Source: Dermanyssus gallinae (Eukaryota; Arthropoda; Arachnida; Mesostigmata; Dermanyssidae). Taken from it: a DNA stretch of 64,000 bases. The DNA is taken from NCBI GenBank assembly GCA_003439945.1, contig QVRM01002418.1, forward strand, positions 1-64,000, given 5' to 3'. Under the pieces are notes generated by a model. The model saw nothing but the letters and a program-made list of their open reading frames with translations, made no database searches and was not told where the DNA came from. Below are positions 13,611 to 43,689 of this stretch, in pieces (the stretch's first letter is position 1; each line of letters begins with the position of its first letter). Both the position numbers and the translations under genes were made by a program.

Positions 13611-16495
13611 TGTTAGCATTTTGGAGTGAACAATTGTCTCCGCGTTAACGAGTGGTTACGGGTTCTCTAACCCGGGAGTAGCCCAGTTCAACAATGTGCC
13701 CCGAACAGATGCTGCGTTTCCTGGTTGGAGGTCGAGCCACAGCCTCTGACGCAAAAATTCCGATGCTCTTGAGTCTTCCGTGGAGAGGTTAAGGCTTCTA
13801 GCCACGCGCTGAATCAATTTCAATGTAAGCGGGCCTGGTCCTCCTATTGTTTCAAAAGCCAACGGACAAAATTGGTGCGGATTACCAACGCCAGAGTATT
13901 TTCTACATTATTTAGCCTCTGCTTACCTAGACGCATGACCTGCCTGGTCCGCACCTGCACCAACCATCGAAGGGGCTAATGAGTCGGTTACAGTTGCGTC
14001 CCAAACAAGCGTGCGACCACGCTCAAAGGGGGTTAGAGTGAGACCGTCAGGCCTTTTTCCGTCGTCTCTGGATAGACTCGGAAGTTCTTGTACGCAAGGA
14101 AAGCCAGCAGACCTCAGTGATCGACTGAAAGTGTCATTTAATGCCGAGTGGCGTGCCCTTCGGCCTGCACTTAAGACGCATGATAAGCCATGATGCGCCA
14201 AGGCGTCTACAAGGCAACCAAAACGACATCGGTGAGGGACAACTAAGTCGACACCAAGCCGCAATCCTGTGCTGATGGGCGTCGTCTCATCATCCAAAAG
14301 CGTCCCTATTCGTGGACAGGGTAGGGCATGTAGCCAGGCTCCAGCCCCTTGACTACTAACGGCTCGAAGCCTGGCTTTGTCAGCCACGGTAGGGGCTCTA
14401 TCAATTAGGCTTGCTAATCGCTTTTCTTGCAGAGGGTCTGTCCAACTACTCTGTTTAGTTCTTTCATCGGGAGGGGAGTCAAATAAAGACAACAATCTGT
14501 CGGTAAGCTTTTGTAGTTCCCCGTTATAAGCTTCCCATCCATCCTTATCCAACAAAGCCCTAACCCTCTCCGAAGCCTGAGTCAATGATGACACGATCGC
14601 GGGTCCAGCCATCATGACCGCATACCGATGCCGCCTAGAAAGATCGAAAGCATTACCTAATCCCTTGCCCAAGCGGTAAGCTGAAGATTTAGTATCTCCT
14701 CTAAAATGTCTAAGCTGAGATCATTCAAAGGCTGTAAAAGTTTAGGCGATGAAGATAAATTGCAACCTCTAAATAGGTGTGTTAACCTCGTGGCTGAAAA
14801 GCAAGATCTAAGGAGAAACAGACGGCAGTGGGCCCTAATTGGGATAGTCTGCCTGTGGCGAAGTTCAGTTTGTCTTTCCGGGCGGCTAGTGCTTTTGGTA
14901 CCCCATTCGGCAGCAAGGGCACACCTAGCAGCTCCAGGTCCGCCTTGTCAACAACGCGACAGCCAGGGAGTAGGCTAAAGAGGCCCGTTAATTCTAATGG
15001 TTCAAATCCGTTATCATCCGTAACATAGACTTCACATTTGCCCGGGTTCAGAGTCAGGCCACTAATCACACCAAAGTCAATGACTTTCTGGATATCGTCT
15101 GGTACTGCCGGGAGGTCTCCGTCTAGAACGCCGTCATCCAGGTACCAGGCATTAAGGGGGGATTGCAGTGTATCCACCATATCCTTGATACACAGACAGA
15201 AAAAAAGGGGACCTAGGGGATCGCCCTGCTGAAGACCTGTTTGCGATTGCATCGTGTCATGGGGCATGACCAGATGTGATGACTGACCGTAAGCCAGATT
15301 CGTCTGGTGAAACAGTAAGAGAACCCACGACTTGACGGATTGGAGTAGATGGTCTCGTCGAACGCTATTATAAGCGTTTCGAAAATCCAGTTTGACCATC
15401 ATCGTCGGTACTTTGCGCGATTGCAGAAATTTACGGGCACAGTGTACTGCTAACCTCTGTACCGCCAGGGGTAGCGAATCCTAGCTGGTGATCGCCAAGA
15501 GCTGCTAAAACAGCACCCTTATTATCTTGACAGCTGATTTTGGGTGCCAATCGGCGAACGACCGAGGAACAGACGATAGGGCGTAATGATCCACCTTTTT
15601 CTTTAGTGCAAACATCCGTGCTCCGAAGATAAGTGTATAAAACAGGATGGGGGCAAGCCCCACATGAGCACATCAACTACTTTGGCAATAGCGTCAGCTT
15701 ATCGCTCAGCCGTGCTGCCCAGCGCACCAGACAGTAGGTCCTGAAGTAGACGGGGTCTCATAAAATTCAGGCCGGCAGCTGAACTCCGACTGAAGGTCTT
15801 CATGGCGTTCAGTATCTCGTCGTGCGAGGTTGAAGATGGCAGTGTAACCGCCGGGGGTGTGGGCATGATTGGATCCCGAGGAGCCTGTGGGTGTTTGGAG
15901 CGGAGTGCTTCCGTATTTTCGTTCACTGGCGCTAGAATATCCTCGGAGCTCACCAATCTACCTGCACCTGAGATATCGCCTTCCGACAGCTTGACTCTCA
16001 CCCGTCTAAAGAGATTATTGTCGAGGTAAGCCTTCGATCCCGAACTCTCGTGCGTCAGGTCCCTAAGTCTTTTTCCCGCTGAAAATTCGCGTAAGTTCTT
16101 CCTAATCACGACAGACAGGGACCGGGCGTCCTTTTTCGCTCGAGGAAGTCACAGCACGACCGGAGCGAAGCAGAACAAAGAGTACCAGGCGGAGAAGTCG
16201 TTGTCCTTGGCGACGCTTGAGAAGACGTTAGTAAGTTCCTCTGCAACAGTAGGCCTTACATATTTTGGTAAAATGCGTAGCAGTTTGGCATGGCGCATGT
16301 TTGCATGAATGTCGACGAGTAGAGTGTCGATATCCATTTCTTCCGTCGAGACCCGATGGGCTGTGAACGGCCTGTTAGCGACGTCAGCATGCCTGGCTGA
16401 TATGTGTCTGGCAGGACCCCTTTTCGTGAAGACATCTTTGCAAACCGGGCTCAGAGTTGATGCCAGATCAGGGCTGACACTCTCGAACATCCGAG
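13611..16495 (-). mobile_element. RLE-type LINE, copy B, nearly full-length ORF in pieces
   Basis: On the minus strand the pieces occur in the right order for one protein: an N-terminal region (16490-16149), a pre-RT region (16109-15699), the RT fingers (15676-15431), the palm with GLQQGDPLGPL and WYLDDG (15402-14782), the thumb, zinc motif and RLE (14672-13923), and the C-terminus with PGNAASVRG (13862-13656). Each junction is a frame break. Where it overlaps copy A the two proteins are similar enough to be one family. Confidence 0.85.
13656..16490 (-). pseudogene. Reverse transcriptase-RLE polyprotein pseudogene (LINE copy B)
   Basis: A single ancestral ORF of roughly 900 codons, now in at least six frames. 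RT signatures: KLDFRNAYNSV (first catalytic Asp region, near 15390), GLQQGDPLGP (near 15235) and WYLDDG (near 15145). The zinc region reads CRFGC then HHGLSC, so its first pair differs in spacing from CKCG of copy A. The RLE core is [13 protein letters not shown] followed by LVWDATVTD, a PD-X15-D arrangement close to the PD-X12-14-D of R2 endonucleases. The frame breaks rule out activity. Family assignment beyond 'RLE-bearing LINE' is inference. Confidence 0.85.
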
Positions 16496-16504
16496 CGACG
16501 TCTG

Positions 16505-17145
16505 TTAAGGCGTCTTCAACATCTCTGCGAGACGTCTTGTTACAGGTGTGTCTCTTTGTGGTGAGTTTAGCGGTATACCGCGGCCGAGTTTGACGACTCC
16601 TGTATGTGTTGGTTCGCTTCTGTTTAGGCCTCGGTAGCGGCCGCGGATTGGGGAGAAGCAGCTGCTGTGAGGAGCTTTCCTGTAACTTTTGTACTTTGTA
16701 ACTGTCTCTTTAGAGTTTGTTTGTGTGCTGTATCGCACATCTGAGCGACATGAGCCAACGTCTCAGGCGCGTGACACCCGTGCCTACAGAGTTTGTTGTA
16801 GCCCGGGCGTCCACTGGCCAATCTGGCACGCGTTGGTAGTGCGTTGATCCTGAGCTTTAGTAGGTTTAAATACTTTTTACCAGATAGGTAGGGCATGCCC
16901 TTAATACAGTAATGTGCAAAAGGCGTTTCGTGTGCTTTTTTTAAAATGTGCCCCTCGAACGTGTTATGTAGTTGTTGAGACCAGTAATCGGTCTCTTGTG
17001 TAGCGGTCTCAATGGGGGTTCCTAAGCGCTCGCCAAGAAGTCTTGTTTTCGCAGGTCTTTTTTGAAGTGCTCGGCGGCTAGCATCCATTGGACCATAGGG
17101 TGCGTGGAGTGTTGTAGTGCTGTCAGACGGGAGAGGCGGAGTGTG
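16505..17145 (-). mobile_element. R2-like LINE fragment with CCHC zinc knuckle
   Basis: A minus-strand ORF (17154-16624) contains LRINALPTRARLASGRPG, followed by CRHGC and ETLAHVAQMC. That gives C-X3-C-X8-H-X4-C, the zinc knuckle lying between RT and endonuclease in R2-clade elements. No endonuclease follows; instead, within about 130 bases on the same strand, the N-terminal region of RLE-LINE copy B begins. Upstream the ORF opens in the (TA)n tract at 17152. There is no 28S rDNA around it, so this is not an R2 insertion at the canonical site. Confidence 0.75.
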
Positions 17146-17148
17146 GGG

Positions 17149-17151
<3 letters not shown>

Positions 17152-17216
<65 letters not shown>
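17152..17216. repeat. (TA)n microsatellite
   Basis: About 32 TA units, forming the upstream edge of the R2-like fragment. Confidence 0.96.
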
Positions 17217-17221
<5 letters not shown>

Positions 17222-18569
17222 TAAAAAGTAGGTTTCAAGTAGCCGCCGGCACTCCTAACTAACCCTCAAGTTTTTTCTTAAATACCTGAAAAATCATTTA
17301 GACGTAACCGTCCTAAAACTCAGGATGAGCGTCGAAGCCTGCTCATACTTCATGTAAGTAAAACTACTCTGCTAAGCTAACTCTGCTAAGTAAAACAACA
17401 TTTTGCATTGTGGTCAAAAAGTATAACCCCGTAGGTTGCCACTGTCAAATCCTATCTGACCATAGTGTTATCACATCGTCGGTTTCTATATTCGAACCTC
17501 TAAATTAAGGAAAGCGATTTTTCACTAAGGGGCATGCCCAAACAACAGATAGGCTTGACTCTTTTGTGGTACAGCTTACGGATTGGCAATACTAAAAGCA
17601 CACTGAGAGAATCGGCACGTTGGGTGTGCATTAAGCAAGTATAAAACTGAGTGCTTAATAGTATAATAGGAATTGGCATTTTCATAGTTCCCTAATTTCC
17701 TAATCAGATGACGATAGACCAATTGACCCTTATTTTTTTATTTACACATCTTCTAATAGAGAGTTAAACTTAGACACTTAGTACGTCGTGTCAAGTCTTG
17801 CCAAATACTATTCTAACACTATCCGAAAACCTGGGCCTTCGTTACGAACATGATTAAGCCGGTTATCGTTGCTTTTATCATTAGCGTGAGCCTAATGTTT
17901 AAACGATTTGGCAATTCCATTTATCAATACAATCACAAGCAAACATTTAACAGTTTAGGCTAGTTAGCAAAAAAGCAGTCAAAAACTGCAAGCACGAAGA
18001 AATTGCAATGACAATAAAACAGCGATAACCACAAAGGCGACAAAATATTCAACTGCAAGATACGAAAGAACAACAGCAACAACAGGTAGTACATGTAGGG
18101 CCAGTGATAAGCAATCCGACTCGAAAACCATCACGTTGAGCTTTATTTACTGCGTATTTCACATGATTTCACTAACTTGTACCAGAAGAGAAGACCCAAA
18201 TTATTGAGCAAATCAAATTGTTTTTAGCATACAATACGCTTCATTTCGATTATATTCAAAAAAATCAAATCTCTGTCCTAATAACTAGCGTCGCAATTGC
18301 TCAAATAGTTGATAACTACCAACAACTATGTATTAAAAGGCATAATTCTTGCATTCATGCGTTCATATCAAGACCACTATACGCAACTGCCATATCTACA
18401 CCGTTTGACCAGTTGTCTTGCCCAGATGACTCGTTCTCTCCTGGTATTAAATAGAACGGAGAGTCATGAGATCAGGAGCATGTATATCCCGATACAGCTT
18501 CGATGGGAACGTTTCCAACACAGAAGATGAGATGAGATTGACAGACCTCTCCAGAAGATCCATCCCAGC
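17217..18569. other. Intergenic / 3' flank of ALDH
   Basis: AT-rich, with no recognisable coding. The part nearest 18569 must contain the 3' UTR of the ALDH gene. A candidate polyadenylation signal is listed separately at 18142-18147. Confidence 0.6.
18142..18147 (-). promoter_or_regulatory. Candidate polyadenylation signal (AATAAA) for ALDH
   Basis: TTTATT on the plus strand, i.e. AATAAA in the transcript sense, about 420 bases past the ALDH stop. AATAAA is common in AT-rich DNA, so it is only a candidate; another lies further downstream near 17740. Confidence 0.35.
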
Positions 18570-37834
<19,265 letters not shown>

Positions 37835-39030
37835 TTTCGGCAGCGATTTCGGTGGGGTACCGTTAGCAAGAAACTCTTCGGTGTTACTGTTTGACGGTAA
37901 CTTCTTGTCTCTAACTAAAACGTCGATATCCGTACGAGTCAAGGCACAGGGTCTTTCACAGGTTGTCAGACAGCAGCAGCAGAAACAACAACAGCAGCAG
38001 CAGCAGAACCACTACCAATCAGCATCAACAATGGCCACGCTTATGCCGGTTGTGACCGACCACTACCAACAAATGCCAGCGAAGCAAGAAAACTCAGCTG
38101 GCCCCGGCCAAAACTGCCACCACATCTACCAGCCAAGCAAGTGATAGATAGATACTCTTGGTCCGTCGTCGTAACCCGTCTAGACGCACCGCGTATAAGC
38201 CGGTCTACCACTTTCCCTTGCCTTTTTCCCCTTCCTCTATTTCTTTCCGCTCTCTCTTTCGCTGTCTCTCTCTTAGGTTCTCTCTTCGGGTTCTCCCTTG
38301 CAACATCGCCCCTCTCCGCTGTCTCCCTCCCTCCCTCCCTCCCTTCCGTCTGTTTTTACGTGTTTCGCTCAAACGCCTATGGTTCGGTATTATTGCCTTG
38401 GCATTTCGTCCTCTCTTCGGTACTTTATCGGCTTGCTCGGGGTCAGGCCGGTTGGCTGCTGGAACCGGTAACACAACATGACCGGACAATACGGCAACCA
38501 CCGTGGCATCGGCCTGATAATAGCGAGCGGATGAAAAGTGGGTCTTCTACTGGGCCCGGTGGTGGTGGTGGTGGCGGCGGCGACGGAAACGACGGTGGTT
38601 CCGGCCAATGTTTCGATCTGTTGATGTCCTGCCCGTTCGAATGGCTCGCCGAACGAACGCGCGGACGGACAGACAGCCGCCTGCCGGCCGGCCAGCCAGC
38701 CGAAACAAACCGAGCCGATAAAATGCCGATAAAATCTGCGCGGTATAAACGAACGCCGGTTAACTGACCACGCCATTGTTGATGACGCAGTTGACAGCCG
38801 GTCGGCTTTTCCCTGTCTCTGGCTTCGACTAGTCTCTCGATTATATCCCGCCCCCCCCCCCTCCATAGTGTGTGGCCCATCGTCGTCGTCGTCGGATACT
38901 CGACTAGAGTCTGAGCACGCATTCGCTGACCAGCATTGTCAGTGGCAGCAGCCTTCCCTCCTTTCGTCGTTTCGTGTCGTCGTCGTCGTCGTTACATCCG
39001 TAGCCGCCGGTGGCGCTGCAGTCGCACGCC
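37835..39030 (-). promoter_or_regulatory. Presumed ALDH 5' UTR / upstream region
   Basis: Directly upstream of the ALDH start, and clearly GC-richer than the introns, with CpG dinucleotides at 38150-38800. It contains a CAG/CAA array (37972-38010), a CCCT run (about 38323-38343), a CT-rich belt (38210-38300) and a GGT/GGC run (38558-38582). Such composition fits a promoter, but I see no TATA box or initiator that I can assign. ORFs on both strands (up to 208 codons) are compositional and match nothing known. Confidence 0.4.
37972..38010. repeat. CAG/CAA array upstream of ALDH
   Basis: CAGCAGCAGCAG and CAACAACAG units, about 39 bases, CTG/TTG in the direction of ALDH transcription, 138-176 bases before its start codon. 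It probably lies in the 5' UTR or promoter. Confidence 0.85.
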
Positions 39031-39057
39031 GATGTCAATAACTGGCCAAAATTCGGC

Positions 39058-39270
39058 TGGACGTTTTTCGGGCTGACTTTCAGCCAACATTTAACGCCCA
39101 CGGGCTAACTGCTTCTGCACTACCTCGTAACACAGACCTACAAGATAGATGATACAAATGTGCAAGGTGCGGGATCAAAAGTGGGGATCGAACACGTGCA
39201 CCTAGGTTTGTCCTCCGGTCGCAAGGCCCCTGCGAATGCGCACCCATCGCGCCATACACCGGGCTCGACA
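39058..39270 (-). mobile_element. tRNA-derived SINE, family A, copy 1
   Basis: The minus strand begins GTCGAGCCCGGTGTATGGCGCG and carries a B box GTGTTCGATCCCC, then a body ending GTTAAATGTTGGCTGAAAGTC with a short self-complementary tail (GGCTGA...TCAGCC). Flanking AACTGGCCA at 39040-39048 and 39270-39278 look like a target-site duplication. Same family as 40619-40793 and 56434-56621. Confidence 0.85.
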
Positions 39271-39274
39271 ACTG

Positions 39275-40604
39275 GCCACAAAACTGACGCCGACTGTTGC
39301 AGCTGTTGAAGAGCCGATTTTCTGCCGGCCGGTGTCAAGTTTTCCATTTCCTTTAGACTGGATCGATACGCAGGGCCATAGATTAAAGAACTACACTAGA
39401 CGTTCTACTGATAACGGTTGTAGTTGGTCGTTTTCTGGCCGGGTCAGGCAACCGTGGCCGGAACCGTACAGACAGACAGATAGATAGACAGACAGAGAGA
39501 CAGACAAATAAACCGCCGATAGCAGCATAGAGGTGGAAAAAGCCAACCAGGCCACGGCAATCGATACGTTATCATGTTGGTCGATTGATGTACGTCATGT
39601 CGGTTTTGGCTTCGTCGCAAAATGTCGCCTGCCTGACGAACCGGGTCGAATCGTCGTGTGCCGATCGTGAACGCTGTCCATTTGCCACACTGTCTGTAGT
39701 TCATGTCAACGCTGTTGTTGTTTTTGCTGCTGCTGCTATGTTATTATTAATGTTCTTGTTGTCGTCATCGTCAACATCAATGTTGTTGTTAATGTTGGTG
39801 TTTAAAGACGACCGACACAGAGCAGACACAATCTGGAAATAGCAACACTAGAAAAGATATGGTGGGCACTAACGCTAAGAAAGCTCGCCATCTCTGACTA
39901 CGTCGACACTACTCTGAACAAAAAAGCGAAACCCTACACGCAATAGAGCAACCGACCGCAATTGTCTAAACAAAGCAGCTAACCACAAGGCGCCTATCGA
40001 TCGGTCTATTGACACTAGGTCAGTTTGCAGTGAGACTTTTCAATTATAATCAGAAATATTTCTAATAGTAATTTAGGAATGTTACTACTAGTAGTAGTAT
40101 GGCACACGTAGTAGTGAACATTTAAATACGTTTTTTAAAGCCTTAAAAAAATCTCTGAATTTACAGCTCGACTGAGTTTGCTGAGCCTTGTCATGAGAAA
40201 GCGCAGCCAGCTGTTTTCCTTTGGTGCCAAGAAACTCGCAAGAAACTCTCAGCAGACAAAAGTGCCGTGCTGTGCTAACTTATGGCTAACGATGATGATT
40301 GTGTAATAATAAATGCTTCAGTTATGCTTGCCTCGGTCAGCACCGTTTACTAACACCTTATTCGACTCGCCCTTCGACATCTCTAGGCAAAGGTACGAAT
40401 TCAGAGTGAAAGGATACCACAACGACATTTTTGCGAACGGTTTTGCTATCGTTCGTTCATTTGTCTGTACAGAAGTACAATACCAATCGAGTAACCCCGT
40501 CAAATGACTATGTACCCTCTTAAGAAAACTTCACGCGGCGCAACTATACGCCCTGACTCATGTCGAAGATTTTAGCAACGAATGGGCTCTGTTCTCTTTC
40601 TCTC
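39275..40604. other. Intergenic stretch upstream of ALDH
   Basis: No gene recognised. GC content drops from left to right. A GACA/GATA-like run lies at 39470-39510, and GTT/CTG-rich sequence at 39708-39795. Confidence 0.5.
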
Positions 40605-40807
40605 GCTCAATTCAGTGGTCGAGCCCGGTGGCGAGGTGGCTTAAGTCTGCGCCTCGCAACCGGAGGAGACACACAGATGCGCGGGTTCAAGCTCTACCGT
40701 TGCATATTTGTATTTATGGGGGTCCGTCTATGAAGCAATATGAAAAACAGTTACGTTAATTCTTGGCTGAGGGTCAGCCTGAAAACTTTACTTGCTCTAT
40801 TCAGTGG
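40605..40807 (+). mobile_element. tRNA-derived SINE, family A, copy 2, with TSD
   Basis: Body 40619-40793 on the plus strand: head GTCGAGCCCGGTGGCGAGG, B-box-like GGGTTCAAGCTC, and tail ending GGCTGAGGGTCAGCC then an A-rich end. It is framed by GCTCAATTCAGTGG (40605-40618) and GCTCTATTCAGTGG (40794-40807), a 14-base target-site duplication with one mismatch. This is hallmark evidence of LINE-driven retroposition. Confidence 0.9.
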
Positions 40808-41071
40808 ATCTTGGAGGAAAGGAGCAGCATGAGTTGTCAACCAAAGTCGCTTGCTATCATTGTAGTCTATGCTTTTTGAAAATCCAGTTCTAGTGGTTTT
40901 AATTACATCTGACAGCACTGTGTTTTTGGGTGTATAAAAAAGAGATAGCACCTACGAAATTATATTTGGGTGAAATCATGTATTTTGCCTGCAACAGAGG
41001 ACCGAATGCGATAGAGTCAATGGCGAGGATTCAAGTCGGGCTTACGGGATTTGATCAATATTTATGGGTTA

Positions 41072-41375
41072 GTGTTATTCACGGGCCGCCTGAAACAATA
41101 GTACCGCATTGCGGCGGTTCGACCGTTTCTGTAGTGGAGTTTGTAATGTGACGTTAGATGACGTAGTGTTATACGCGGGTTAAGATAATATTCATATGAT
41201 GCAGTGTTATACACACGTTAGGATTACACAGCGATACACGGGCCACCTGAAACTATGTAATTAGATTAGTGTTATACACGTGTTAGGATTAGGGTTATCT
41301 ATGGACCGCCTGAAACGATGAAACCGCACTGCGGCGATTTGACCGTTTCTGTAGCGAAATCTATAATGTGAGAGG
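41072..41375 (+). repeat. Local direct repeats
   Basis: A block with CCGCCTGAAAC, CCGCA(T/C)TGCGGCG and GACCGTTTCTGTAG occurs at 41086-41151 and again at 41308-41371. Between them GTGTTATACACG and related units repeat three to four times. It looks like a degenerate tandem duplication of about 230 bases with internal reiteration. Confidence 0.75.
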
Positions 41376-42780
41376 TAGATTTCGAACAGGTTGACCTTCG
41401 GACAGGTTAATGGGAATGAAATTAATTTCTTCGAAAAATTTTATATGCATTTGACAGTCGACGAGATCGCACGCGTGGAGGACGTATCCGGTGGATCAGT
41501 TCAGTTACAGTAAACTACGCAAAGCATGCCGAGTCATGGGTTCCGCGTAAGCTGACTTAACGCAAAACAATTAACTGTTTGAACACGTACGCTCCTCTCT
41601 CTCAAAGGCACAAAGGGCAGCTTTGAAAACTGCGATTACCGGCGACCACAAATGTACTGCCTCCAACAAAGTGACTCCTCAACAAGGTCACGGTCAAGTA
41701 TTGTTGTTATTGTTGTTGGTGTTGTTGTTGCAGTACAGAGTTGTAAGATTTGTTCTGGTTTACATATTATTTGTAGTAGGCAGCTTAAGACGGGGTAGGT
41801 AGTTTAATTGTTAGGAAATATTGCCTAAACTCTACACTGGTATCAGTTCGTTACGTTGCTGCAACTACAGCAGCACACCGAGCATAAAACAACCAGATGC
41901 CTTAATATGTAGATGCACCAGGTTGACGATCTTGAATGCATCCGTCGGTAGAGTGGCTTGTCGCCGTCTAACAAAACGTTTTACCCAATTAATAAAAAGG
42001 CCAGCGCATAATGTAGCTTCCCTCCGTATCGTTTCCGTTTTGCGATATTCAAATACTTCACGCAAGAATATGATTGAGTTATCCTTTTTTCTAAGAGCGG
42101 TTAGGCTTGCGCCATAGAAAGTAGACCGAAAAATGACGGTAACATGTCAGTGACCGCTGTAGATGCAATACTATTTAGCTCGCTGATAGACTGTTTTTTT
42201 TAAAGAGAAATTCATCTAGTTGACCATGCCACGTAAATATTCAGAACGCAGGCATCCAAACCGTCTCCACTTGTTAATGGAAAGAGAAAATCTATCTCTG
42301 ATAGTCTTATGGACTTAAAGAATTTCGATTTTCTCAATGTTACAGGCGGACAGTTGTTGAAAGAGCTCTAAACGCTCTTGGCAATCGGGTTGAGAAAACG
42401 GGTGTTTGATTTGCAGTCCGGTGCATATTTTGTCTGAAGAAAGCAGAGTTTGGACGGAAAAACGAGTACAACACCACCCTCTGCTAGTTTCATCTCCGCT
42501 TGACGTACACGATTTTAATCTCAATTTAAGTGATGCATCTTGTTGATCGTGTTTAGTGCACAGTCGAGTCGGCAACACTTGAAAAGTCCTGACATCTACT
42601 TCAGCAACATCATTATTTTTATTATATGTTGGTCAGCGTCACTTTCTGAACTTTTTGTCGAGGTTATGCAAACATTAGCAACGCCCTCGGCTATCGTGCA
42701 CTAGCCAACGTGGGCATCGGCCACATTATTCACCAAGAGGAGATACACAAACGGCGCCTATACGCGTATCTTTTTGAGAA
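41376..42780. other. Intergenic stretch, nothing recognised
   Basis: Includes a GTT-rich run at 41700-41733. Short ORFs on both strands have no recognisable motif. Confidence 0.5.
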
Positions 42781-42789
42781 GAACGTTTC

Positions 42790-43260
42790 AATGGCGTTCG
42801 GTCTTAAGTCATCTGGCGTTTGAGGTGTTTGGGGGGTCCCGAACCTAAACAGGTAGGACTGAAACTCCCCATGGCCGGTCAGGATCTGGCTCGGCTCGTA
42901 TAACAGGTGAGTTAACCTTCCGGGGTGTACAGCCAGTCTTTAATGTTGGGGACTACGGTGCGGAGACTTTTTATGGGACCGTCTTCTCCGGACGGCAAAT
43001 TATTTAAGTTCAATAACTCTTTATTGAGCTTGAAATTTCCATTCTTACATAAATTCAAACAATGATAACTATTCAGGTAATTTTGCAGAAAGGGGCTATC
43101 GCCCGTGTCTGAGACTGGAGCCTGGGGCTCCCTCTTGTAGGCCGCCCCACTCTTCCTGTCAGAGGTCGATTTTATGCCGACGCTCCTCGCCCTTCTTGCG
43201 CTGGGGGTTACCTTATAAGTGGCGGCGTTTGGCTGCTTTCCAGATCGCAGGGAATTGTTC
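42790..43260 (-). mobile_element. R1-like LINE 3' ORF fragment
   Basis: The minus strand, with frame changes, reads QRKKGEERRHKID and EEWGGLQEG, then TVVPNIKDWLYTPEG and SQILTGHGEFQSYLFRFG. The set (a W-x-x-R/G-W-like block, then V-P-N-I-x-D-W-L, then F/L-T-G-H-G) is the conserved C-terminal region after RNase H in R1/LOA-type LINEs. It is heavily decayed. Confidence 0.65.
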
Positions 43261-43689
43261 TAGCACGGACGAGGGCCGCCGCTGAGGGCCATACGGAAAG
43301 ATAACGCTGACGGAAGATCTGGTATTTAATAGGGTCCCGTCTAGCATAAAGCCATAAAACTCCTACAGAACATTTAGAAAAATCGAGAACGTAAAGTTTG
43401 CGATGGAAAACTATACTGAGGGCCCATATATTTGTATTGAAAGGAAGATCGCTAAGAAATCGCTTCAGTGTCTGCCGAATGACCTGCCACAGAGATCATC
43501 AGTATATGTGCATAAAATATATGCTGGTTTAAGCGATGCGTAAGTAGTTCCTGTGCAGAGTTCGCTATATTAGCCGCTACCATATACTTGTGTGTACGAA
43601 CACTGTTGAAGATTCCCTAACATCCAGAGTTGATTATGTAAGGTTAGACCACGTGGTTGTGTTTTGAATTGTAACCGGGCCAGATTTTG

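Noticed and set aside
16505..17145. A canonical R2 insertion in 28S rDNA
   Set aside because: The flanks are a TA microsatellite and another LINE, with no rDNA. Only the zinc-knuckle part of an R2-like protein is present.
37881..38144. Plus-strand ORF with a poly-Gln run upstream of ALDH
   Set aside because: The Gln run comes from a CAG/CAA array beside the ALDH 5' end. The rest matches no family, and there is no splice or conservation support.
38141..38922. Overlapping ORFs of 107-208 codons on both strands upstream of ALDH
   Set aside because: GC-rich, repeat-containing DNA lowers stop-codon frequency in several frames at once. No frame shows a domain or splice structure.
40619..40700. 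A functional tRNA gene
   Set aside because: It has A- and B-box-like sequences but cannot fold into a proper acceptor stem. It is the head of a SINE with a non-tRNA body and target-site duplications.
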